From a bacterium (GTDB lineage: Bacteria; Arandabacterota; Arandabacteria; Arandabacterales; Arandabacteraceae), in the NCBI GenBank assembly GCA_025774845.1, contig JALGZP010000025.1, positions 1 to 37,200 of the forward strand: a stretch of 37,200 nucleotides of DNA, written 5' to 3'. A model generated the notes under the pieces. The model was not told the DNA's origin. It ran no database searches and saw only the letters and a list, made by a program, of their open reading frames with translations. The position numbers and the translations under genes are program-made. The stretch's first letter is position 1. Each line of letters starts with the position of its first letter. Below, one piece after another: positions 15,789 to 23,016 of this stretch.

Positions 15789-17651
15789 ATGGGGAGAGAG
15801 CGCCTCGATGAAATCCTGATCCAACAGGGTCTGATAACCGACAAGGATGTAAAAGAGGCCCTGTTACATCAGAAGACACACGGCGGGAAATTTGGCTCTC
15901 ACCTGCTTTATTGTCGCTTTGTAACCGAAGCCCAGCTGGTCGATGCCCTGTCCAGCCAGCTTGGTCACCCTGGAGTCGTGATAACCGGCGTCAAGATCCC
16001 CAAGAATGTTGTCGAGATGATCCCCAGGAACGTTGCTCTTGCAAGAAAAGTGATGCCATTCGAATACAACCGCAAGTCCAAGGTTCTCAAGATCGCGTGT
16101 GATGACCCCACGGACCAGAGTTTGATCAAGGAATTGAGCTTTGTTGTCTCGGGTATACAGATCGAACTGCATGTCGCAGCTGAGATTGCCATCAATACCG
16201 CGATCGCCAAATACTATCTGGGCCGGGATACCACGCTGGATGATAACTTCCTTCTTGAGATACTGGAGGATCCGACGAAGGCTCGCGTAGGGCCACAATC
16301 GGGCGAGCCCACACAGGCCGGATACACCGATGAGGTTTCAAGCGAGGTGGAGGAGCTCTTCCTGGGCAATCTTGATCTAATGACGTCCTTGCTCTCATCC
16401 GCCGCCCGGCAGACGTCAAACCACAGCCGTCAGGTCGGCCGGTACACCGAGAAACTCTGCCGCAAACTGGCGCTGCCATGTGCAGACCGTCTGCTGATCG
16501 CCAGTGCGGGTTATCTTCACGACCTTGCCCGGTTTTATTATAAATCGGAGAACATCGAGAATGATCGTAGATTGATACAGATGAGCATCAGACTGCTCGT
16601 TTCCCTCAACTACTCACCGGCGATGATCGAGATCTTGCAGTCAATGTACGCAAATCTCGATGAGGAACATGAGACCGATCTCCCGATCCATGTCCTGGGC
16701 GGAAACATTATCACGATAGTAGACCAGTTCTGCCATGCGGCCCCGGATTATGAACGTCTCTCACTCGATAGATTCGACGGTATCAAGAAGAAACTCCGCG
16801 ATCAGGCCGGCAGGCTTTTCCTACAGGACGTGGTGGAAGCGTTCATCGAGATGGTGCAGGTGGAAGTCCTCGGCCTTCAGACCGGCCGCAGATCACTCCG
16901 GCTGATGCTTTACTGCGAAGACCAGGTTCTCAAGCAACCCCTTGAAATGAGGTTAAAAAGCGAAGGCTTCGGGGTGGTCTCACACGACTCCGTGGCATCA
17001 CTTGCCGAACTCTACGAACGGGGCAAGCCGGATGTCCTCCTCCTGGCTGTCATGGGCGACGCACGGGAGGCAACCAGACTGGCTGATGAGCTGGCATTCT
17101 GGGGAGTCAAGATTGTTCGGACTCCCACCCTCCTTCTGGTCAAGAGTTCATCCGTTCCTCGCCTTGCCGGCCTGCTCGAACGCGGAATAGAAGATATCAT
17201 CGTGCTTGAGGACAATCTCGACTTGCTTGTCGGTAAGATCCGCAGGCTCGAGACCGAGGCACGCGCTACTCCAGAGGGTACGGACAGCACCGAGGGGCCA
17301 AGCACCTGCGGAAGCCTGGATGATACGAACCTGATCGACCTCCTTCAGTCCCTGGGAACCTCCGGCGAGACTGTGAGGATTGAGATAGAATCCGGGAAGT
17401 TCCCATCTGACCGGCTGACACTTTACATGGAAAGTGGACGGCTGGTGTTCGCTGAACTAAAGGACCTCAATGGCCCTGAGGCCGCATATGAAGGTTGCAC
17501 CTGGCTCGAGGGTTCCTGGACCGTGGAACCCGTTGAAGCCGGGGATGTACCGCCCCCCAACATCAGCATGGCCAATGAGTCAATCCTGATGGAAGCCTGT
17601 AAACTGCTCGATGAGCGGTCGAAAGCCACCCAGCCCATTCCAACATCCTGA
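15789..17651 (+). CDS. MshEN - HD-like - degenerate receiver - PATAN (DUF4388) signalling protein
   Basis: This is a cytosolic multi-domain signalling protein. Counting from ATG 15789, chosen because AGGAGA lies eight bases upstream (the frame itself opens at TTG 15741), residues about 2-150 are a GspE N-terminal/MshEN domain. Its first motif is RLDEILIQQGLITDKDVKEA. MshEN domains can bind cyclic-di-GMP. Residues about 200-355 are an HD-like helical domain keeping one HD pair in AGYLHDLARFY. Residues about 372-485 resemble a CheY receiver, but the phospho-acceptor position in DVLLLAVMGD is Ala, so phosphorylation is unlikely. The C-terminal region, about 507-612, is a DUF4388/PATAN domain (DDTNLIDLLQSLG, LTLYMESGRLVFAEL). 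It probably integrates second-messenger input for surface motility or secretion, but no partner gene is adjacent. Confidence 0.83.
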   Translation: MGRERLDEILIQQGLITDKDVKEALLHQKTHGGKFGSHLLYCRFVTEAQLVDALSSQLGHPGVVITGVKIPKNVVEMIPRNVALARKVMPFEYNRKSKVLKIACDDPTDQSLIKELSFVVSGIQIELHVAAEIAINTAIAKYYLGRDTTLDDNFLLEILEDPTKARVGPQSGEPTQAGYTDEVSSEVEELFLGNLDLMTSLLSSAARQTSNHSRQVGRYTEKLCRKLALPCADRLLIASAGYLHDLARFYYKSENIENDRRLIQMSIRLLVSLNYSPAMIEILQSMYANLDEEHETDLPIHVLGGNIITIVDQFCHAAPDYERLSLDRFDGIKKKLRDQAGRLFLQDVVEAFIEMVQVEVLGLQTGRRSLRLMLYCEDQVLKQPLEMRLKSEGFGVVSHDSVASLAELYERGKPDVLLLAVMGDAREATRLADELAFWGVKIVRTPTLLLVKSSSVPRLAGLLERGIEDIIVLEDNLDLLVGKIRRLETEARATPEGTDSTEGPSTCGSLDDTNLIDLLQSLGTSGETVRIEIESGKFPSDRLTLYMESGRLVFAELKDLNGPEAAYEGCTWLEGSWTVEPVEAGDVPPPNISMANESILMEACKLLDERSKATQPIPTS

Positions 17652-17668
17652 GTCTGATCCTACGGGGG

Positions 17669-18151
17669 TTATTTCAGTTTGGCGAGGCGTTTATCCGTAT
17701 CCTCGACGATGTAGCGTTTGCCCTTCCTCACGACTCTGAGGCCCTCACTTTCGAGGTGCCGCTTCTGGGCCCTGGCACCGCCGGGGTATTTCTCGTTCAG
17801 AAAACCACCTGTCTTGAGAGTCCGCCAGTAGGGAGTGATGCGCTTCCTACCTGCGGCCGCGGCCTCCGATGCCGCGTTAGCTGCAATCCATGCAAAGATG
17901 CCGCAGGTTATCGGACATCCGATTGTGGCACCATGCCGTTTGGCCAATGCCGATCGGATATTATTTATGGTCGTCACCCTGCCCTTCGGCACCTTCTTCA
18001 TCATCTCATCCACTTCCCGTGGTGCCGGAATCACCACGGTGCCGGTTCCCCACCGTTTGCTCATCTTGCCTTCGATCTTCTTCACCTCGGGTAGACCCTT
18101 GTCATCTGCAAGCTTCTCCCGCCATGATATCTTAAGCTTCCGTTTCTGCAT
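17669..18151 (-). CDS. Alkyltransferase-like (MGMT-family) protein with PYWR in place of PCHR
   Basis: This 160-residue protein carries the DNA-binding fold of O6-alkylguanine transferases: VPKGRVTTINNIRSALAKRH (the winged helix), then the active-site loop and KRHLESEGLRV near the end. Where MGMT has P-C-H-R with the alkyl-accepting Cys, this protein reads TPYWRTLKTGGFL, so the acceptor Cys is Tyr108. That is the hallmark of alkyltransferase-like proteins (E. coli has PWHR), which recognise damage and hand it to excision repair. C79 and C83 in IGCPITCGIF are not at the acceptor position. I start at ATG 18151, inside the rmuC 3' end. The longer frame to 18316 lies within rmuC and is not needed. 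It is last in the DUF6178-rmuC unit. Confidence 0.8.
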   Translation of the reverse strand: MQKRKLKISWREKLADDKGLPEVKKIEGKMSKRWGTGTVVIPAPREVDEMMKKVPKGRVTTINNIRSALAKRHGATIGCPITCGIFAWIAANAASEAAAAGRKRITPYWRTLKTGGFLNEKYPGGARAQKRHLESEGLRVVRKGKRYIVEDTDKRLAKLK

Positions 18152-19223
18152 TCTCGATCTCGCGGATTTCAGTCTTGTTTTCAATCTCGGGCATCTCCCG
18201 CAAGTATGAGGTCGCGGCTTTGAGTGCACCGAGAATCTCTTTGCATTCCGTATAGGCGTTTGTGGCCATCGTCGCCGCTCTTGCGACCCTGTTTTCAAGT
18301 ATCTTGTCCATCTCATCGAGGTTTCGTTCTATCTTCGTGATGTTCGCTTCGAAGTTCTCGAAATCCAGGGATCGCGACATCTGGAGATGCAGATGATAGA
18401 GTGCCAGGACATACGGGACCACCATGCTGTAAGCCATCAGCAGCACGCCACGCTTGAAAGCCTCTATGTGGACTTTCTTGCAGAAGGCATAGACCGAATC
18501 TGGAACGGCCGCTATCGCGATATTGCTTGTAGCCGAGGGCTCGATGTAGGAAGCGACCTCTTTCACTTTCCTCTCCACGTCCTTTTCGAGGTCATTTTCA
18601 AGCCGCTTTACCCGTTCGGGATCGGTCTCCTTCTGAATCCGTTCGATTGCCTCAACACCGCTCCACTTGGAATCGACGGGAAGCCTCTTCTGGTTCGGCA
18701 GCACGATAGCGTATTCCACCACCTTACCGCCGACATGGAAGTTTCTGTCAATCATCTCGGGTGGAAACTCGGCAAACGCATCCGCAAGTATGTTCTCACC
18801 TGATTCGCCCCGGGTCCTTGCTCCCACCAGCACCCGTTCTATCCGGCGGGTCACGGCATGGATGTCATCTTCTCGTTTGGACTGGTCCTCGAACTTGGCT
18901 TTAAGCTCGGTCAGCACCCTGCGTGCGTCACCCACGTCTTTTGAGAGAGCTTCTTTGACACCACCTGTTGTTTCGGAAACCTTGGTCTCAAGACCTTTCA
19001 GGGAGACCTCAAGCTTGCCGAGGTTCTGTATCATCGTGGCCTGCGAACTGGTAATGGCGCCGACCTGGGACTCCAGTGCCGAAAGGTTCTTGAGCGAATC
19101 GAGAAGTGTGGGGAGTGCGCTGTCTACAGCGCTTCCCTGCCGCTGTTTCATAAGCCTCGCGATCAAGACGACAAGCAGGATCACTATGGCTGCAAGCAGG
19201 CCGACGATCAATGTCTCATTCAT
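18132..19223 (-). CDS. rmuC: RmuC-family DNA recombination protein
   Basis: RmuC proteins limit recombination at inverted repeats and carry a PD-(D/E)xK-like nuclease core. Here an N-terminal membrane anchor (LIVGLLAAIVILLVVLIARLM) precedes a coiled coil (about residues 40-130). The core includes RTRGESGENILADAFAEFP, the conserved VVEYAIVLPNQKRLPVDSKW with the catalytic-type D and K, and AVPDSVYAFC and GVLLMAYSMVVPYVLALYHL. At 363 residues it is compact for the family. The start ATG at 19223 overlaps the upstream stop by eight bases, with GGAGGAACG before it. Grouping with the alkyltransferase-like gene suggests a DNA-maintenance unit. Confidence 0.9.
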   Translation of the reverse strand: MNETLIVGLLAAIVILLVVLIARLMKQRQGSAVDSALPTLLDSLKNLSALESQVGAITSSQATMIQNLGKLEVSLKGLETKVSETTGGVKEALSKDVGDARRVLTELKAKFEDQSKREDDIHAVTRRIERVLVGARTRGESGENILADAFAEFPPEMIDRNFHVGGKVVEYAIVLPNQKRLPVDSKWSGVEAIERIQKETDPERVKRLENDLEKDVERKVKEVASYIEPSATSNIAIAAVPDSVYAFCKKVHIEAFKRGVLLMAYSMVVPYVLALYHLHLQMSRSLDFENFEANITKIERNLDEMDKILENRVARAATMATNAYTECKEILGALKAATSYLREMPEIENKTEIREIENAETEA

Positions 19224-21018
19224 CGTGCTTACGTTCCTCCTGCCCGGGCTGACTGCGGAAGATCAGACTACCGACATAACGTGGATCGAGATCTTCCCAT
19301 GACGCGGTCTTACCCACCTCTTCCTCAAGCGTTCTGGTTCCATCCGTGAAGTACTTCCTCAGAGTCTCCCACTTATGGCCGGTATAGCCCGTGACGTCCG
19401 AAAGCCGTGAAAGAAATCTCTCGGAGTCATTAGCCCGTACAAGTCTCTCATCCGTGCTGGATTTTTCAAGCACTTTCTCGAGGAGGTCCTTCACATCGTC
19501 CCTGGACAGCGGTGATATCTGCAGGCCGCCCTTTAGAGTGAAATTCACGAAGATCGTGAGCAGGAGGTTACGAAAGCATATTCCCTCGATTCCACCCGCA
19601 AGGATATCTGCCGGCGCCTGCTCTGCTTCAAGCGGCCTGGGAATGCCGAGACGGTCAAAGCAGGTCTCAGATATCACTTCGATCCCCTCCAGCATCTCTC
19701 CGACTTCGTGGACTTCGCCCATCGTAACGAAATCTCTGAACTCGGGCCCGCCACTCCCCCGATGGACATGGTACTGTGGGACCCTCTGCATCAGACCGGT
19801 CATCACCCGGTCCTGGGGAAAATCGAGAAACCTGAAACCATGTTCATGCCAATCAGGCCACCACCTCTGGGCGATCGACCGGGCTCTGCTACGAAGGTCC
19901 ACCACCCGGCTAAAACCGACCTGGAAGAGTTCCTTGACCGGGACCGTCGTCACCGCCCCGGTCGCCCGTTCTCTGTCACTGCCTGCCAGGAAAATCAGAC
20001 CGACATTGACGAGCGAGAAGAGACGCTTGACCGCATCTTTGATTGAATCGATCTCGCCTATTTCCCTGGCATCGGCAACGAGCAGCCGGTTGGCCGTAAA
20101 GGCGATCTCGCCGCGCAGTCTGTTCATAAGAGCAGGGTCTTCAAGACCGGTTAGAACACTAAAGAAAAAGGTCTTGCCCTCAGCGAGAAGAACGGGATAT
20201 GCGGGTGCTATGCCCACCGCAGGCTCCCGAGGATATGACGCCGGTTGAGTCCCGGCAATCAGAGCCTTCGCTTCATCCTCTCCGATATAGCCATATATCT
20301 CAACAGCCTCATCGAACTCAAGCAACCCCTTTTCCTCAAGCCGGGAGTTCCTCCACCGGAGCGCCCGGTCTTCGATCTCAGCACCCATGCAGCCATGTAT
20401 TTCAAAGAGGATCTTGTAGAATTCATCACGACTCCATTGCCGCAGTATGCGAAGCAGGAGCCTCACGTTCTCGATCTCTTCCGGGACATTCGAGAGAATC
20501 GTGAAGTACTCATCGGGCATGATGCTCGGTAGGCCATCGGGCACCTTCACCCCTTCCTCGTTCGGTACCAGGCTGATGAGCTGGCTCAGCATCATGACGA
20601 GGAGTTCTCTGTCGGCCGTCTCGGCCAGATCCACGACCTTGGCCTCCCCGCAACTTAGGACATACCAGAGCCATCTCCTCGCCTTCGCTTCATCGATCGT
20701 CTCCCGTGCCCATAGCTCGATATCGAGGATGAACCTGAGCTGTTCCCGGGTTGTGAGACCGATGAGCGGCAGTGAATCCTGCTCACCTGCACCCTTCATG
20801 GTGAGAAAAACCTCCTCCTCGGGAAGGGCCCTGACCACATCTTCAGCGAAGTCGGAATTGGCTATAACCTTGAGTCTGTCCTTCCAGTCGAGACCGACGA
20901 TAAGGGCAACCTGCTTCTCAACAGGGAGTTCGCGCAGTTGCGCTCTGACCTGGGAGTCACTGAGCTCGGACATGTCCTTTGCCCATGCAAGTTCCGGAGG
21001 GCCTGGTTCCTGGATCAT
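19216..21018 (-). CDS. DUF6178-like cytosolic protein of unknown function
   Basis: This is a 600-residue soluble, mostly helical protein without signal or membrane segments. The N-terminal 120 residues (LRELPVEKQVALIVGLDWKD, DVVRALPEEEVFLTMKGAG and LTTREQLRFILDIELW) match what I remember of DUF6178, a family seen in Desulfobacterota/Geobacter-type genomes. The function of the family is not known to me. It is the first gene of a unit with rmuC (8-base overlap). Start: ATG 21018 lacks a good ribosome binding site, and ATG 20976 (MSELSDSQ) is a possible alternative. Co-transcription with rmuC and the alkyltransferase-like gene is the only functional hint. Confidence 0.68.
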   Translation of the reverse strand: MIQEPGPPELAWAKDMSELSDSQVRAQLRELPVEKQVALIVGLDWKDRLKVIANSDFAEDVVRALPEEEVFLTMKGAGEQDSLPLIGLTTREQLRFILDIELWARETIDEAKARRWLWYVLSCGEAKVVDLAETADRELLVMMLSQLISLVPNEEGVKVPDGLPSIMPDEYFTILSNVPEEIENVRLLLRILRQWSRDEFYKILFEIHGCMGAEIEDRALRWRNSRLEEKGLLEFDEAVEIYGYIGEDEAKALIAGTQPASYPREPAVGIAPAYPVLLAEGKTFFFSVLTGLEDPALMNRLRGEIAFTANRLLVADAREIGEIDSIKDAVKRLFSLVNVGLIFLAGSDRERATGAVTTVPVKELFQVGFSRVVDLRSRARSIAQRWWPDWHEHGFRFLDFPQDRVMTGLMQRVPQYHVHRGSGGPEFRDFVTMGEVHEVGEMLEGIEVISETCFDRLGIPRPLEAEQAPADILAGGIEGICFRNLLLTIFVNFTLKGGLQISPLSRDDVKDLLEKVLEKSSTDERLVRANDSERFLSRLSDVTGYTGHKWETLRKYFTDGTRTLEEEVGKTASWEDLDPRYVGSLIFRSQPGQEERKHDE

Positions 21019-21068
21019 AGATCCATATTACACCATAAGCATATGGTCGTGTAGTCAAGTTTTTGGAA

Positions 21069-21097
21069 TTGACCTCGTGCCTGCCAGGTGCGAGAAT
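21069..21097 (+). promoter_or_regulatory. Possible promoter of the glycosyl/alditol-phosphate operon
   Basis: TTGACC (21069-21074), 17 bases and GAGAAT (21092-21097) lie about 50 bases before the TTG start at 21149. The -10 box is only fair. Confidence 0.4.
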
Positions 21098-21148
21098 GGC
21101 TGAGCAAATCCTGACGAAAACCACGTTTCAAGAGGAATCCGGGAGCAA

Positions 21149-22249
21149 TTGGCCACCGTAAAACAGATCAAGACCCTCTTCATAATCGGACACCAGTATC
21201 ACAGGGCCGCACTCGATCCTATTTACAGGTGTATGAAGGAGCGCGGTTATTACGATATCTCTTTCACCTGTACCGATGAGAAGGAACGCAGATGGCTCTT
21301 CTTCCCCAGATCCCTCAGGAAGGATGTCGAGGCCCAGCTTCGCGCGGAGGGGCTCAAGGTCACGCATGATAAGCTGGGTTTCGATGTCATCGTAACCGGT
21401 GACATCTTTAAGGATGCCGGCGAATATGGTGATAGTCTGCTTTGCTTCCTCAACCACGGGACCGGGATCAAGACAATCCTCTACCGGCTTCTGGCCAAGC
21501 ACAAGGACACGAGTTACGCAATCTTTGTCGAAGGTGAATACCGGAAGCAGAGGATCGAAGAATTCGGGGTGAAGGGCTCATCCGAGATCCATGTGGTGGG
21601 CTATCCGAAACTCGACCCGATCTTCAGAGGCGAGCTCGATCGTGATGCGATCATGCGTAAGTGGAATCTCGATCCAGCCAGACCGACCGTCCTCTTTGCC
21701 CCGACCTATAAACCGACATGTATTGACAAGGTAAGAGACAAGATTCTGCCGGCGACCGTGGGCTGCAATCTTCTGATCAAACTCCACCACTACAGCTGGC
21801 GCGGCAAGTATGCTCCTCACTGGCATCACAGGATCTACGAGAAGGCTGTCGGAGCATACGACCACGCAAGACTCATCCCACCGGAGGAGCACAACATCAT
21901 ACCGTTCATCTTCGTGGCTGACACCATGATCAGCGAAGCTTCGAGCACGATCTTTGAGTTCCTCGCGCTGGGAAAGATAGGCATAATCTTCGATCTTGAT
22001 TGCGACCGGCTGAAGCACCATGACGGTATGCCTATTCTTGACGAGGATAACAGACGCTTCCTCGAGGGAGCTTTCATCCATATCCGGAGTCCCGAAGAGA
22101 TACGGGATGCCGTGGAACAGGCCTTGAAGCCCGGGGATCAGATCAAAGCCCGGGTCGAGAAGTATCGCAGTGAGCTCTTCTACAAGCTTGACGGCAAGGC
22201 TTCGGAAAGAATGGTGGATACGATCGAGAGGTTGGTTAGATTCAAGTGA
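21149..22249 (+). CDS. CDP-glycerol glycerophosphotransferase-family protein
   Basis: This protein has the GT-B-like fold of CDP-alditol phosphotransferases (TagB/TagF-like), which transfer alditol phosphate from a CDP carrier to a surface polymer or lipid-linked acceptor. Supporting segments are FLNHGTGIKTILYR (the N-H-G-x-G motif), VVGYPKLDPIF, PTVLFAPTYKP (the nucleotide-phosphate motif), LLIKLHHYSW, and the donor-site region VADTMISEASSTIFEFLALGK (SEASST matches the family's S-D-x-S-S-x-x-x-[ED] pattern). There is no transmembrane helix, so it is cytosolic or peripheral. The start is TTG at 21149, with a modest GGGAG. Its stop overlaps the start of the cytidylyltransferase-like gene by four bases (GTGA), which strongly suggests that gene makes its activated donor. 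Confidence 0.85.
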   Translation: MATVKQIKTLFIIGHQYHRAALDPIYRCMKERGYYDISFTCTDEKERRWLFFPRSLRKDVEAQLRAEGLKVTHDKLGFDVIVTGDIFKDAGEYGDSLLCFLNHGTGIKTILYRLLAKHKDTSYAIFVEGEYRKQRIEEFGVKGSSEIHVVGYPKLDPIFRGELDRDAIMRKWNLDPARPTVLFAPTYKPTCIDKVRDKILPATVGCNLLIKLHHYSWRGKYAPHWHHRIYEKAVGAYDHARLIPPEEHNIIPFIFVADTMISEASSTIFEFLALGKIGIIFDLDCDRLKHHDGMPILDEDNRRFLEGAFIHIRSPEEIRDAVEQALKPGDQIKARVEKYRSELFYKLDGKASERMVDTIERLVRFK

Positions 22250-23016
22250 AGATGAAAGAGGAATGTAAAACAGCCGTAATCCTCGCCGCCGGCGGCGGCA
22301 CACGCGTGAGGACACTTACATCCGAGAGACCCAAATGCCTGATGGACCTGGGCGGCAGACGGATAATCGATTGGATCCTGGATGCTCTCGCCGCAGGTGG
22401 TGTGCAGGACGTCGCAATCGTCACGGGTTTTAAGGCGGCAGTCCTTGAACGCGCTATCGGAGACAGGAAGGGCCCGGGCATGCGGATAAAGTATGTCCGG
22501 AACCGCCGGTGGAAGGAGCCCAACGGCATCTCGCTATATGCTGCAAGAACCGCTCTCCCGAGCGGCGGGTCGTTTCTGACACTTATGTCGGATCATCTTC
22601 TGCAGCCGGCCATCATAAAGAAGGTCGTGCGAGCGCGTACGTCGAGATGCATACTCGCCGTCGATACCGATATCCCGAACGTCTTCGACCTGAGTGATGC
22701 CACAAAGGTCAGGATCAGGGACGGCGTACCGGAGGCGATCGGGAAGAAACTGAGGACCTACAATGCTGTTGACTGTGGGCTCTTTAGATTTGATAGCCGT
22801 ATCTTCACGGCGCTTGAGACCGCGTTTAAAAAGGGACAGAAGTCGCTTTCCGATGGTGTTAAGAACTTGATCGCAAATGGAGACCTTGAAGTCCTGCCGG
22901 TGGGACCGGGTACGACCTGGATTGACATCGATACCCCGAAGGCATACCGGCACGTTCTGGGCAACCTCAGCCACTACTTGCCGAGCCCTGCCCGAAGGAG
23001 GAGGAAAGGAAGATGA
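22246..23016 (+). CDS. Nucleotidyltransferase, similar to inositol-1-phosphate cytidylyltransferase
   Basis: This is a GT-A nucleotidyltransferase of 256 residues. The nucleotide loop is ILAAGGGTRVRTLTSERPKC with K30. N-G-I-S-L-Y-A-A-R near 93-101, the metal motif MSDHLL (D116), DATKVRIRDG at 151-160, IGKKLRTYNAVDCGLFRFDS at 165-184 and WIDIDTP (D227, D229) follow. From the central motifs on, this order matches the cytidylyltransferase half of archaeal bifunctional IPCT/DIPP synthases, as I remember it, more closely than GlmU or RfbA. It probably makes CDP-inositol or another CDP-alditol. The start GTG 22246 is coupled to the upstream stop (ATG 22252 is an alternative). The stop overlaps the M1 peptidase start. 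Substrate identity is inference. Confidence 0.8.
   Translation: MKMKEECKTAVILAAGGGTRVRTLTSERPKCLMDLGGRRIIDWILDALAAGGVQDVAIVTGFKAAVLERAIGDRKGPGMRIKYVRNRRWKEPNGISLYAARTALPSGGSFLTLMSDHLLQPAIIKKVVRARTSRCILAVDTDIPNVFDLSDATKVRIRDGVPEAIGKKLRTYNAVDCGLFRFDSRIFTALETAFKKGQKSLSDGVKNLIANGDLEVLPVGPGTTWIDIDTPKAYRHVLGNLSHYLPSPARRRRKGR

Noticed and set aside
18152-18316. N-terminal extension of the alkyltransferase-like frame
   Set aside because: It lies entirely inside rmuC in another frame and has low-complexity Arg/Pro residues. Family homology begins after ATG 18151.
19391-20248. Long plus-strand frame opposite the DUF6178-like gene
   Set aside because: It is rich in Ser/Arg/Pro, has no recognisable motif, and is fully antisense to a well-behaved coding frame with overlapping operon structure.
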